Shown here: positions 41,896-53,008 of the stretch, piece after piece
How the letters are laid out: each line of letters starts with the position of its first letter
Numbering within the stretch: position 1 is the stretch's first letter
From: Jaminaea rosea
Taxonomy: Eukaryota; Basidiomycota; Exobasidiomycetes; Microstromatales
Reading direction: 5' to 3'
NCBI RefSeq assembly: GCF_003144245.1
Contig: NW_020289975.1
Location: 1,135,496 to 1,199,495, forward strand
Length of the DNA: 64,000 nucleotides
Program-made: the position numbers and the translations under genes
The notes under the pieces: model-generated
Told to the model about the DNA's origin: nothing
Database searches by the model: none
Seen by the model: the letters and a program-made list of their open reading frames with translations, nothing else

Positions 41896-44800
41896 CTACG
41901 AGCTCGAAAAGAACCAGCTGCTCCTTGCCTTTGGCGACTTGCTATCAAACTGGGCCGCCTGCTGCTGCACATTCGACACGCCCGGATGCCTAGGAGCTCC
42001 CGAGTGTAGAGCAGCGGGGCCCGGCTGCGGGCCCGCCTGAGCGCCACCGCCTCGCAGCGGCTTGGCGATACGCCCGAAAGCCAGACCAGGATTGGCCGCA
42101 GCAGAAGCACCCGCGGCGCCTCCCTGGCCGCCCGGAGCTTGCCCTGCAGCTCCCATACTGCGGCTGAGGTTGCGAGCGGACTCGAAGCGCTCCCGCACCA
42201 GAGCCATCTGGGCCTCGTATTTGGCGTTTTGCTGGTTGATGCGCTCCTGCGATTCGGTGAGGAGTGACTCGAGGGATTGGATGCGCTCGTTGCGTGCATT
42301 GAGCTTGCGTTCGGCAATGGCAACCTCTTTCTTGAGGGATGAGTTTTGTTCGACGAGCTGCTTTTGAACGCTGGTGAGCTGCTCGAGGTTGCGTTCGAGG
42401 AAGGCCTAGCGGGCGAGCGGAGGAGGCAGGGCGAGGGGAAATGGTCAGCTTGGAGGCCAAGACTACGCATCATTCACGGTCTCAGCCCGCACTCACCATC
42501 TTCTTCTGCTGAGCCTTGGTATTCGACGACCGCACAACGTTGTTGTACTGCTCCTTGCTTTCGTCGAGGGAGATCTCCAACTCCACAACCTTCTCGCAGC
42601 GGTTCTGCAGGTCACGCATCAAGCTCTTCTTCATCTGGTCAAAGTCGGAGAGCTGTCCAGCCATCGACTTGCGTACACGCTCCATCTCTTTGGCGGTCTC
42701 GAGGAGCTGAGCAGATGCAGCCTCGTTGGCGCCGTCAGTGCCCGCACTAGCGCCAGTAGCACCGCCTGCTGAAGCGAATGCTCGTCGCAGCTCGTCGTTG
42801 GCCATTCGCAGGGCGCCACGCTCGTTCTCAACGTGACTGAATTCGAGCTGCTTGGCCTCCATCGTGCGCTTGAGGTCGGCCACCTCGTCCTCCAAAGCGC
42901 GCTGCTGTGCCTGGAATTGAGCCTCGATGCCAGCTCGCAGGTCATTGACGTCAACGCCGGCGTCCTGCCCACCTCGGGCGACAATCTTTGCGTGCGCGGC
43001 CTGCAGGTCACGAAGACGAATCTCAGCATTGTCCTTGTCTATGAGCAGGTTGTCATGCTCCAGCTTGAAAGCGTTGAGACGGGTCTGCAGCTGGAGATTC
43101 TCCTCGTGGAGCTTCTCGACCGTGTCCAACACCTTCTCCTTATGGTCTCCAGGACCCTCTAGCTGCTTCAGGTTCTCCCTGAGCTGCATCGCAGGGTCTG
43201 CCGTAGCGTGCACGCCAGCAGTAGACTCAAGCATGGCTTTGACGCGAGCGTCCTTCTCCTTGCGCCTGTTCTCGGCCTCCGGGTCGTCCTCCGCAGCTCG
43301 TCTGTTGGCCGTCGCCTCGGCCTCTTGCAGCTTGACGGTGAGAGCCTCGAGCTCGCCGCGCAGGGACTCGTTGGACGTCTGGTAGTCCTTGTTTTCATTG
43401 ACGAGGGCGCTGTGCTTCAGTTTGAGCTCAGTCAATGCCGCGACGGCTGCATCCTTGTCGTGAGTTGTGCGCTTTTCGCTTTCTTGCGTGTAAGCAAACT
43501 CATCGCGCAGACGTGCGTTCTCGTTGGTGAGGTCCTTGCACTCGTTCTCCTTCTTGGCGAGCGCATCGCTGAGCTCATTTTCGCGGCGAAGGAAGACGTC
43601 GCGTTCGTCTTGGTCGAGAGACACGGCCGTGGGTGTGTCAGGTCGCGAAGAGAGCTCCTTGAGAGCCTCGATGCCGCTGGGAGTGGCGGGAGTTTGAGGG
43701 CGCGTTGCTCCAGATCGTGCAGCCAGCGATGTAGCGTCGGGGACACCCATCTTGCCCAGCTCTGCGCGTTCGGCCTCAGGAACCGAGCCACCGGAGCGCC
43801 AGACCTTGAGCTCTGCCTCGAGCGCGGCAATGTACTGCTGGTAGCGCGCGGCTTCGGTCTGCGACTTCTTGAGAAGAGCTTTGAGCTCCGCGGGGGATAG
43901 CTCGGCATTGACTCTGGCCTTGTTCTTGATCGACTTGGCGCGCACACCGAAGCGGAGCGTTGAGATGGTCTCATCGACGTTGTAGGCGCAGGGCGAGGCA
44001 TTGATGATGAGCGTAGTTCTTGAGTTCCCTCCGAGCGACTCTTGGAGGATACGAGTGAGCTTGGAGTCTCTGTAGGGAATGTGAGAAGACTTGCCGTCGG
44101 TCAAGGCATTGATGACCATACCGAGAGCGCTGAGCGATTTGTTGATCTTCTTGGCCTCCTCGAGCGTCTGCCCGCTTGCCCCCGTCTTCCCAACCTTCTC
44201 AGACCCGGCAAGATCGACAAGGTAGAGGTTACCTGTCTTCTGACTACCGGTGTCTGTGTTCTTCTGCTGGATCGTGAGCAGGAAGATGGAATGCGAACGC
44301 GATGACTCTGCATTCATGTTGGTCGACGAGACGGCTCGAGCATTACCTCCTTGCCTCATGATCTCGTAGACATCATCTTGCCCGCCGACGTAATAGTCGG
44401 ACAAGCCCTTGACGTAGACGCCCTTGTTCTTCTCCTCATGAATCTGCAGATTGTCGTTCTGCGGTGCGAGCAAGTCTCTGATGCGTTCCATGTAGATTTC
44501 CATGTACGAGACCTTGACCAGATACTCGAGATTCGGGGGCGAGGCCATGATGGAGTCGAAGATTTGCTCTGTGATACGGGGGATGATTCCCTTCAAGTCT
44601 GAGTTGTCGATGTCCGCGCCCTAAGAGAAAGCAAGAGAGGCATGGGGGTCAATGTCAGTGAGGTTGGCGCCTACCTCGCCCCTCCCCCCTCGTACTGACC
44701 ATCATGGTGAACGTTTTACCCGAACCCGTCTGCCCATACGCAAAGATCGTTCCGTTGTAGCCGTTGATGACATCGTCGACTGTCTCTTTAATGCCGAATT

Positions 44801-45094
44801 CGAAGACATCCTGCTGCCTCGTGTTCATGGGGAACACCCGATCAAAAGTAAAGCCATTTGCTTCCGGCCCAGTGGTCGGACCACCCCTTAGCTTGACAGT
44901 TGTGTTCTCTCCCTCATCGAACTCGACAACGATGTCACCTCCCTCTTTGAGCTCGAGAGCATTGGGAGGGCGAAACCTGAGCGAGCGGGCGGACGAGCAT
45001 GAGAGTAAGCTACCTGCGACTAATCAATGGTATTCAGGCTCCCTATGTGATTGCTTGCTCACCTTCCCACTACCTTGACGTTACCCGTCGACAT
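41896..45094 (-). CDS. Conventional kinesin heavy chain (kinesin-1)
   Basis: Four exons (minus): 45094-45063, 44976-44700, 44620-42497 and 42405-41896, giving 980 residues. The 32-bp first exon encodes MSTGNVKVVG and joins to RFRPPNALELKEGGD. The motor has the P-loop GQTGSGKT (92-99), switch I NAESSRSHS and switch II DLAGSEKVGKTGA. The neck-proximal ISTLRFGVRAKSIKNKARVN comes next. Long coiled coils fill residues ~400-900. The tail ends in a Gly/Ala/Gln-rich region with GRIAKPLRGG, which resembles the fungal kinesin-1 IAK regulatory motif, in which IAKPLR mediates autoinhibition. It drives plus-end transport of vesicles and indirectly of dynein. The start is head-to-head with ETFRF1. Confidence 0.95.
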
Positions 45095-45597
45095 CGTGGG
45101 CGATGGAGTGCTGCGATGCGCAGTGAACAAAGAAGCAGAGCCAATTGGTTGTGCAGGCTGTCACCGCCCCTTGTGATCGAACAGCCAAGTCGGCGCAGAT
45201 GAAGCTGCGTAGCGCGAGATGCTCGGCGCAGTGAGGCCGGTGGCGGCGATGATAGTGATGATGAGGTCTGTTGGAGAAAGAGAAAGTGGGAGAGAGAGAG
45301 GGGCAGAGGAGGCGACTGCGACGACGACGACGACGAGCCTCGCAGCGGCGGCCCGCGCAAGTGTTGCTCTCACCTCGAGTGATGTGTTGCGCCCGCGCCC
45401 CCCGCCTGGCGCCCGTCCCCCCCCCTTGGCCTCAGGACCAAATCGCGGACCGGGCTCGTCTCGACTGAACCTCCGCCCGGGCTCCAAGATCTGGGACCTT
45501 GAGGCTCACTCCCGGTGGAGCGGGTGCAGCGACATTGGCTGACCAAGGTCAGTCCACCTGGAGCTAAGGCCTTCTCCTCATCCTCATTGCCATCATA
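45095..45597. promoter_or_regulatory. Divergent promoter, kinesin-1 / ETFRF1
   Basis: This is 503 bp. It contains a purine-rich AG tract (about 45270-45310), six CGA units (45319-45336) and a C-rich tract at 45392-45425. The C-runs (CCC, CCCCCC, CCC, CCCCCCCCC) could form a G-quadruplex on the minus strand with one 8-nt loop. Confidence 0.45.
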
Positions 45598-45927
45598 ATG
45601 CCACCCCTCGGTCATCCACTACGCCCAGCAGCCATCAACCTCTACAAGCGCCTGCATCGTATCGGTCGAGAGTATCCTGATCCCAATTACAACTTCTTGG
45701 GCAAGCTGCGAGGCGTCTCAGCCAAGTACGCGCATGAGAAGGACGAGAAGGAGGTCAGGAAATGGCTCGACCTTGGAGAGCATGTGTACAAGGGTAGGTG
45801 CATCAGAGGCTGGACGTCACTCCAAGATGCAAGCTGATCATCGCATTCCTCGTCAACCGCAGAGACCGAGACGCTGTACTCGCTCAAGAAGTACAGGACC
45901 ATGAGGCGACGATACATCGAGGATTGA
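45598..45927 (+). CDS. LYR-family protein, ETFRF1/LYRM5-like
   Basis: Exons 45598-45793 and 45863-45927 with a 69-bp GTAGGT..CCGCAG intron give 86 residues. NLYKRLHRIGREYPDPNYNF is the LYR-type start, with Leu-Tyr-Lys in place of Leu-Tyr-Arg. FLGKLRGVSAKYAHEKDEKE and a glycine-containing third helix WLDLGEHVYKETETL follow, and the end is LKKYRTMRRRYIED. The C-terminal Lys-Tyr-Arg-x-Met-x-x-Arg-Tyr pattern matches human ETFRF1, which removes FAD from electron-transfer flavoprotein in mitochondria together with acyl carrier protein. Without splicing the frame runs into a short unrelated tail. Other LYR proteins (complex I or Fe-S assembly) are less likely because of this C-terminus. Confidence 0.88.
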
Positions 45928-46999
45928 CGATAGCTAAGCAGCCACGGACTCTCTCCATGATATCTCTTCGAGGTACCCTCTTGTCAGAGCGATGAACGGT
46001 ACAGGCTCATCATCATCGACTCTCCGCCAGGAAACAGATCGAAGAGCTTTGCCGCACTCGCCCGTCTCCCCTGAGCAACGATGGCGCCCTTCTCCATGCG
46101 TGCCTTACGACCATGCGGATGTAAAGCGGGATGGTCCAGCCCGCGGTATCCTTCGACCAGTCATGATATTATCACCGCCCAACAAGGCGCCTTGCACGCA
46201 CGCTCACTGTCACCACAAGCCCCAATGTGAGCCTCTCAAGCTCCCATTCGTCCGTCCAGACGAAGACAGCGGACCGTCACGATGTTGTTGCAGCCGCCTA
46301 CGTTCTTTGTACCATATGCGCCCCCTGCAATAGAAAGATGTCTCGCTGATCCACTTGTCGCTAGGACCGCAACGTCGTTGCTCGTGTGCCAGGATAGCAA
46401 TTGGTAGGTAACGGGTGCAGCGCGCGGACAAAGGCGGGCCAGGGTCGAGAGTGAGGGTCGAGCTGCGTTGCCGCGACAATTTCACTCCGGTCGGTTGGTC
46501 GACTTGGCCTTGTCTGCTTCCCTCCCTCGTCTTCCTCATCTCACGACATCCGCTAACCACTCAACACCACCCTTGATCACGATCAGCAAGGGGAACATAG
46601 CCACAGTCACACATTCTCGTCGATCTCAATCACACAAACATCGACGCAGCACTACCTTAATCCACCCATCGCCTCGCCTTCAACCGTGAATCAAACGCAG
46701 CATCGAAAGAGCCGCCGTTTCATGTATTCGCGTCCGCATAGCACCCACCCCCTTTGTCAGTTGCCGCCATCCCGTTCTCTCGATACGTCAATCCCGAGGC
46801 GACGATCCAAGCCGCCTTTCACCCATCCTGAAGGTGCCTAGATACATCACCACCACCCGCCAACACCATCACGGTCGCCACCATTTCCGTCTTTACTACG
46901 GCCCTCCATCATCTTCGACGGTCCGCCGACGACTCCTCACTTCAATCTTGAACTTGAGCGTCCTACGAGGCTCTCGATCCCTTTTTATTACCACCCATC
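45928..46999. promoter_or_regulatory. Upstream region and leader of the eIF5 gene
   Basis: This is 1.07 kb between ETFRF1 and eIF5 on the same strand. The last ~500 bp are C/T-rich, like a fungal housekeeping leader. They contain one clear upstream ORF (46722-46841). Other small ORFs here have no family signal. Confidence 0.45.
46722..46841 (+). promoter_or_regulatory. Upstream ORF in the eIF5 leader
   Basis: A 39-codon ORF (MYSRPHSTHPLC...) ending in TAG, 158 bp before the eIF5 ATG. Its ATG has T at -3 and T at +4, a poor context, whereas the eIF5 ATG has A at -3 and G at +4. Confidence 0.45.
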
Positions 47000-48497
47000 A
47001 TGGCTGTCGTAAACATTCGTCGCGATGTCGACGACAAGTTCTATCGCTACCGGTGAGCAAGCGCTGAGCATCGGGCTAAGCAAGCCTCACACTCACCTTT
47101 CCATCTCTCCTCCTTACCCACCCGCGCACAGCATGCCCCTCCTGCAGACCAAGATTGAAGGTCGAGGCAACGGCATTAAGACGGTCGTGCCCAACATGTC
47201 CGATATTGCTCGGGCCCTCAGTCGTCCACCGACGTGTGAGTACTAAAGAGTTCCGAGAACCTATCTTCGGCCAAACCACAGCGCTGATCCCTTCAACCAT
47301 CCGTCTGCATCCGTAGATCCTACGAAGTTCTTTGGATTTGAGCTAGGCGCTCAGACGACGTCGGACGAGAAGAATGACCGCTACATCATCAACGGCGCCC
47401 ACCAAGCCGATCAGCTGCGCAATCTCCTCGACGACTTCATCGACAAATTTGTCCTCTGTGGCGAGTGCAAGAACCCAGAGACGGAGCTGAAGGTGCCCAA
47501 GGGCAACGAGCCTATAATGAGGGACTGCAAGGCTTGCGGCAAGCGCACCAAGGTCAACATGTCGCACAAATTGACCACCTTCATCGGCAAGAACCCTCCT
47601 CCGAAGAAGGTCAAGGGACAGAAGGGCGCCGGCAAGTCGGCTGGGCAGAGTGTTGAAGAAGCTGACGCTGGCAGTGACGATGAGTTGACCGCAAAGATCA
47701 ACGCTGAGGCTGCTCAGATCCCCACGGCGGACCAAATGGCCGCTCGCAACGGCGACGATGGTGGATGGTCTGTCGACACGTCTGAAGCCGCCGTCAAGGC
47801 ACGTGTCAAGGCCCTCGAGGGAGGTCTGCAGTCGGGTCTCGTCCTCGGCGCAGACGAAGATGAAGACGAGGAGGGAGCCGACTCTCCTTACGCACAGTAC
47901 GGCAGCTGGCTTCTGGAGAACAAGGGTAGCTCTCCCGCCGAGGTGTACAAGAAGGCCCAGGAGATGGGCATCGACAAGAAGCATAAGGCTGTACAAGTTC
48001 TCGTACAGGCCCTTTTCACCGATGATGCGCCCAAGGAAGTCGAGAAGTACGCCCCCGTCCTGGTCAAAATGGTCACCTCTGAGAAACACCAAAAGGCCCT
48101 CCTGGGCGGCGTCGAGCGCCTGGCGGGAATTGAGCACCCGAACCTGGTGCCCAATGGCGTACCTAAGCTGCTCATGGCTCTCTATCAGATCGATGTTCTT
48201 GATGAAGACTTTGTGACGGAGTGGTCGACGAAGGTCAGCAAGAAGTACGTTGACAAGGAGACGAGCAAGAAGGTTCGCAAGGCTGCCAAGCCGTTCATCG
48301 AGTGGCTGGAGCAAGCTAGCTCTAGTGAGGAGGGAAGCAGTGAAGAGGACAGCGATGAAGATGACGAGGAGGAGGAAGAAAAGCCCTCGAAGCCCTCTGC
48401 CGCGGCTGCCAAGACAAACGGCACCAGCAAAGCCAAGGCTCCTGTTCAGGAGGAGGAAGAGGAAGAGGAGGATGAGGGCCAGTACGATGACCTCTAA
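47000..48497 (+). CDS. TIF5: Translation initiation factor eIF5
   Basis: Exons 47000-47052, 47132-47235 and 47317-48497 join (introns 79 and 81 bp) to 445 residues. The N-terminal domain reads [17 protein letters not shown], then [20 protein letters not shown], which places the GTPase-activating arginine (R14/R15 region of eIF5) near the start. A zinc ribbon follows with CGEC...CKACG. The C-terminal W2/HEAT domain spans ~240-400, and acidic AA-box-like clusters ([18 protein letters not shown], then the last 15 residues) end it. eIF5 is the GTPase activator for eIF2 and enforces AUG choice. The acidic and aromatic boxes bind eIF2-beta and eIF3. Confidence 0.96.
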
Positions 48498-48833
48498 GCA
48501 TATAGAGCGCTCTCACACGACTCATTGACTTGCTGCTCCATTCAGTCTGTTCCTGTGCTGCCTTTCCCGTGAAATATCATCATCATCATCATCACCGCTC
48601 GCTGATGCTGATTATGCTTGACCCCCTCGCGACAATCCTCGAGTGTTGGTCTGCACGCAACGCGCACTTCGAGGAGCGGACGGGCGGGCTGAGCGGCGGC
48701 GAGGGCGGAGCGAAACAAGTGGGAGGGCCCGAGCAGCATTGCCTGCCTCTCTCTCCCCGCTACCTTCATCATCTTTCATCCTGATACCCCTTCTTCTCTC
48801 TCACATCTTTTGCCCATTGCGGCAGCCTTGACG
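48498..48833. promoter_or_regulatory. Spacer eIF5 / dynein LIC
   Basis: This is 336 bp, same-strand. It contains six ATC units (48576-48593) near the eIF5 3' end and a C/T-rich stretch just before the dynein start. No gene is seen. Confidence 0.45.
48576..48593 (+). repeat. (ATC)6 microsatellite
   Basis: Six perfect ATC units in the 3' UTR-like sequence after eIF5. Confidence 0.85.
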
Positions 48834-51406
48834 ATGGACACATCGTCCTACAATCACAATGCAGGCGACGTCAGCGTGGACTACTCCTTCACGCGAGACT
48901 CGTCCCTCACCACACGGAGCCAGAAGAGCAGTTTCGCCCCCTCTTCGTCGAGGAGGGATCGCAATACCACCAATAATACACAGACACAGCGCGAAGACGT
49001 CTGGTCTTCCATTCTCCTTTCAGTACGGACGGCTCGGTCTACCCCCACGTTCCCCATTGTGGTGCTGGGCGAGCCCCAGAGTGGCAAGTCAACTTTGATT
49101 AGGGGATTGGCTCATGGCTGCCCGAGTGGGTGTATCGAGCCGGGGACTTCATTGGAAGACGGCGAGGATGGGGATTACGGCGATGAGCAGCAAGAAGACG
49201 GTACGCCTGCGATAGATGGTAATGGCAGTGCACTCGCAGACAAGCTGCAGAGGGGAAAGCGCGATCTAGGACTCGCATATGGGTACTGCGATGTGCCTGA
49301 TGATGAGGGCGAAGGTGAGCATACAGGCAGATAAGACGTCAACGCTTGTGAAGCGCGATAGCACAGCAATCTGACGTCCTCTGTTCTCGCGCAGATATTC
49401 TCGCCCGCCTCTCCCTCTACACCCTTTCGTCATCGGATGAGGCGCTCCTCTGCCTCCTCCCCTTCGCCCTTCGCTCACCAAGCGGAGGCCAGGATGCCGC
49501 TTCATCACGTCAACTTGCGGCAGCCAGCTCATCAAACTCTTCTGCTGAGGAACGAAGACCACTCCCCTCCCTCCCAACAATGCGCGATGCCCTCTTCCTC
49601 ATTGTCCTCGACTGGCAGCGTCCGCAGTCTTTCCTTGACGAGCTCAGGACGTGGATCTCCGTCATCAAGGAGACAATCTCAGCGGCTTCAGCAGGCGCAG
49701 CAAGCTCTGCCTCGGAGGAGCGGCAAAGACGAGCGGCTCAGGAAGCCATGCTCGAAGAGATGAAGGACGCTCTCGAGGCGCACGTACGCTCCTACGTCCC
49801 GCCGACAACGACGGGCGCAGACGTCGGCGCTACAGTCAATGGCGCCAATGGCACAACAGAGGGTGCAACCTCAGCAGGACCAGCAGAAGACGGCAACGAG
49901 ACCCGTGATTCTCAAGCGCCGACCATTGTACCCGTCAGCGCGCCTCTCAGCCTAGGCAACAGGGGAGGAGCAGGCAATGCAGCCCTACCACTCGACGAGG
50001 GTGTGCTCGATGATAACCTTGGAGTGGGGATCGTAGTCGTCTTAGCCAAATCAGATCACGTCGCCCAACTGGAGCGCGACCGGGACTTTAAGGAGGAGCA
50101 ATTTGATTACATTCAGCAAGCTCTACGGACAATCTGCCTCAAGTACGGTGCGGCCCTCTTCTCTACAGCGCAGAGTCGTCCTTCGTCGTTCGGCGTGCTT
50201 CGACAATACCTCGTCCATCGGCTGCTCTCCTCAGTCAGCAGCGGCAATGCGACCGGCACATCAGAAGTACCAGGGGAGAATGGTGCCGCTACTGCCTCTT
50301 CGTCCCGCGGCTACCCCTTCCTGCACCCTCCTTCAACCATCGAGCGCGATGTCCTGCTCGTTCCTTCTGGGTGGGACTCTTGGGGCAAGATTGTTGCATT
50401 GCGGGAAGGTTTCCATCCTTCACTCACCGCGCAAGGCTGGGAGTTCGACTGCCGCGTTGAGAAACGCCGTCGCTCACGGGCTTTGCCTCGCGCCGAGCTG
50501 GGTCAGGTGGAGCGGGAGCTGAGGGAGGAGTCACAGCAGCAGAGAGAAGCAGGAGCTGCCCCACCACCGCAGCCGGCGAGTGCGTGTAGGCTGTGGGAGG
50601 ACGTGCTGGGAGATTATAGATGGGATCGATCTGCGAGAGGCAGCTTGGCTAATAGTGCTGGTAGCGGCGGAGCCGGCCAGTCGTCTGCCGGGGGCGCTGA
50701 TAGCCTGGCAGCTCCAGATGCGCAAAGCTTCCTTGCGCAGCATCATGCTACATTGCAGAAAGAGGCGGCAGCAAACGCAGCGACAGCCGCTGCGGCGGGG
50801 GGTAGCGCAGGCACATCTGACCCTCGCGCCAAGTTCGCCAGGACAAGCAGTAGCAACAATGCTTCGTCGCACCTGGCCTCAGCGGGCGGTAGAAGCTCAA
50901 TCGTCGGCCCAATGCAGTCCTCCTCCCTCTCTGGCCCAGCTGTTGAGCGAGCCATGGGCCTTGCACAACGCGAGGACTCCCTGAGCGCAGGCGGCGCTGA
51001 TGCTTTGGGCTCACCAAACCTGGATGTCCCCTCGTCAAGCTCTTCGCGCCCGTCGACAAAGCGCCGCGAGTCCAAGGAGCACCGCAGCTCGGCGGTTGGC
51101 ACTGGCAGCAGACCACACAGCCCTGCCGTCGGCGGTGGCACAGGCTCGACTCATTCATCCCGCGACTCTGCCGCTACGCGAGCTTCCTCTCCTGGTGGGG
51201 CGTCAGCGAGTACAAAGCAGAGCGAGGTGCTGCAGAGCTTCTTCCAGGACTTGTTGAGGGGCAAGGGAGGTGGAGGAGCAGGAGGCGGAGGCAGCGCTGC
51301 AGGGTCGACTGGGGCGAGTCCTTCTAGTGCGGCCTTGGCTAAGGGTAGTGCGCAGGCTGCAGCGAGGAGGACGGAGAGGGGAGCAGGAGGAGGCGGAGGC
51401 GAATGA
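48834..51406 (+). CDS. Cytoplasmic dynein light intermediate chain
   Basis: Exons 48834-49314 and 49395-51406 with an 80-bp GTGAGC..GCGCAG intron give 830 residues. The domain opens VWSSILLSVRTARSTPTFPI and VVLGEPQSGKSTLIRGL, with the P-loop-like GEPQSGKST at 79-87. LGLAYGYCDV, DALFLIVLDWQRPQSFLDEL and VVLAKSDHVAQLERDRDFKE then mark the DLIC Ras-like fold. QALRTICLKYGAALFST and FLHPPSTIERDVLLVPSGWD continue it. The C-terminal ~350 residues are Ser/Gly/Ala-rich. They contain a short amphipathic helix SEVLQSFFQDLLRG that corresponds in place to the adaptor-binding helix of animal DLIC (inference). The chain links dynein to cargo adaptors such as Hook. Confidence 0.93.
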
Positions 51407-51571
51407 TGCAGATGACCTTGCCAGGACCATGTATTATGCTCTTGAGCGCTTTTTCATCCTCATTTACAGGGTATCATGATGCCACGTCATTTGTTACGTC
51501 CTTCGTCATCGCTGCCGAGTGGAAGGAGTTTCGGGGCAGATGCGAGTCAGTCAAGGCTGACTTGCGCGCAT

Positions 51572-53008
51572 CTACGGACCGCTACTCGCCAGCTCGACAC
51601 GCTCTCCCCTCCTCGCCTTGTCAATCCGCAGCCACCCATCATCAGCCCATCCTTCCTCGTCCTCATCCTTCCTGATGAGCTGAGGCATCTCTAGCCCCAG
51701 ATACTCTGCTGTGAACAGCCTAAGAATCATGCTCCACGCATAGTTCGTCGGCCAGTCCAGTGCACTCGCATCATCCTTCAACGTATGCCACACCCTAGGA
51801 AACGGCGTAGGGATCAAATGCAGCACGGGCACGCCGTTCGCAATAAATGGCAGATGGTCGTCCTCGATGCCCGCTCCAAGCATGGGATCGCGGTCTACAA
51901 AGAAGGATTGCGCCTCATTGCTGCTCTTGATGTCAGGGTACAGGTGGCCCGAGTCCCGTAGGCGACGCTCTGCGCTCAGCAGCTCACGGAAGAGCCAATG
52001 CGTCGAGGCGTAGTAGGATGGTATTGTTGGGTGCTTAGCTCCGAGAAGGTCGAGAAGGATGAAGTGATCAATGCTATCGATCCGTCGTACGGGCCGGCCG
52101 TGAGTGGTGAGGCGGCGTGCCTCATGCGAGGACGAAGGGAGGCTAGATTGGTCGTAGCTCTTCGTCCAGTTGGCAACCAAAGCCCGACTCCCGTAGATCG
52201 AGTCCGTATGCGTCCAACGATCCCATGCCTCCTCCCCATCAAAAAAGATGAGCTGTAGCGTCACATCTTCCAGCCCGTCACCTGTCCCTTTCCCCTCCTT
52301 GCGCTTCTTCTTTGCTCCCTCGAGTAGCGCATCAAGGCTGATGGCTAGATCGATGAGCATGGCGCAAGGAGCCGCGCTGTCCGTCGCACCTACGAAGGAG
52401 CCCCTTTCGAACCACTTTGAGTCGTAGTGTGCCGCAAGAACTAGCTTGCGTGGTGCTTCTGGGTCCTTGGTCGCTACCACGTTGACGAAGGGCTTCACCC
52501 CGTGCGGTGTATCTCCCTGTGACGCATGCTCCTCGACTTTCCACCCTGTCCTAATTCCTCCGCCCTTCTTCCCATCACTGGGGCCTAGCTGCTTTTGAAA
52601 GACGTCCGTGATCATCTTCCTGGCTTTGATAATGCCTGGGTCCCCCGGAACACGAGGAAAGAGGAAGCGCGCCAGCCAAGAGGAAGAGTCGGTGTGGTCG
52701 AGGATGGGTACAGCGTCGGAGAGGGACGAGATGAGGTGGAAGGTATCGCTAGGGATGTGCGTGAAGGAGCGGCGTGAGAGGGGAGCAGGGCGTGATTGCG
52801 ATGGTGAAGACGATGCTGTAACGTGGAGCGAGGGCCCGCATATTGAGTAGATGAGCGGCAGCAGGATGAGGAAGAAGGACGAGGCGAGGGTGAGAGATAG
52901 GTGTCGTCTCGATGCTGCGAGCCTACCAACAGGGCGGCGGGGGCGAAGGCGCTGCCAGGGCAACGCCTCCTCATGCCCTGTTGCTAGTCCTCGTGAGGTC
53001 GTAGCCAT
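51572..53008 (-). CDS. Glutaminyl-peptide cyclotransferase-like M28 protein, membrane-anchored
   Basis: A single exon of 478 residues. A basic N-terminus (~35 residues) precedes one hydrophobic segment (LSLTLASSFFLILLPLIYSI, 37-56), giving a type II membrane or signal-anchor topology. The M28 fold then shows AAHYDSKWFERGSFVGATDS with Asp210, LIFFDGEEAWDRW with Glu259/260, FILLDLLGAKHP with Asp320 and GIEDDHLPF with His385. These match the three zinc ligands and the catalytic Glu and Asp of glutaminyl cyclases. The enzyme would form pyroglutamate at peptide N-termini in the secretory pathway. A plain aminopeptidase of family M28 is less likely, because a single-zinc ligand set and the LLDLLGA motif favour the cyclase. 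Confidence 0.9.
   Translation of the reverse strand: MATTSRGLATGHEEALPWQRLRPRRPVGRLAASRRHLSLTLASSFFLILLPLIYSICGPSLHVTASSSPSQSRPAPLSRRSFTHIPSDTFHLISSLSDAVPILDHTDSSSWLARFLFPRVPGDPGIIKARKMITDVFQKQLGPSDGKKGGGIRTGWKVEEHASQGDTPHGVKPFVNVVATKDPEAPRKLVLAAHYDSKWFERGSFVGATDSAAPCAMLIDLAISLDALLEGAKKKRKEGKGTGDGLEDVTLQLIFFDGEEAWDRWTHTDSIYGSRALVANWTKSYDQSSLPSSSHEARRLTTHGRPVRRIDSIDHFILLDLLGAKHPTIPSYYASTHWLFRELLSAERRLRDSGHLYPDIKSSNEAQSFFVDRDPMLGAGIEDDHLPFIANGVPVLHLIPTPFPRVWHTLKDDASALDWPTNYAWSMILRLFTAEYLGLEMPQLIRKDEDEEGWADDGWLRIDKARRGERVELASSGP

Noticed and set aside
45992-46560. Overlapping ~110-codon ORFs on both strands upstream of eIF5
   Set aside because: Composition is unlike a protein, there is no domain, and they overlap each other on opposite strands.
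47343-48314. 323-codon minus-strand ORF
   Set aside because: It is entirely antisense to eIF5 exon 3; its Leu-rich composition mirrors the eIF5 codons.
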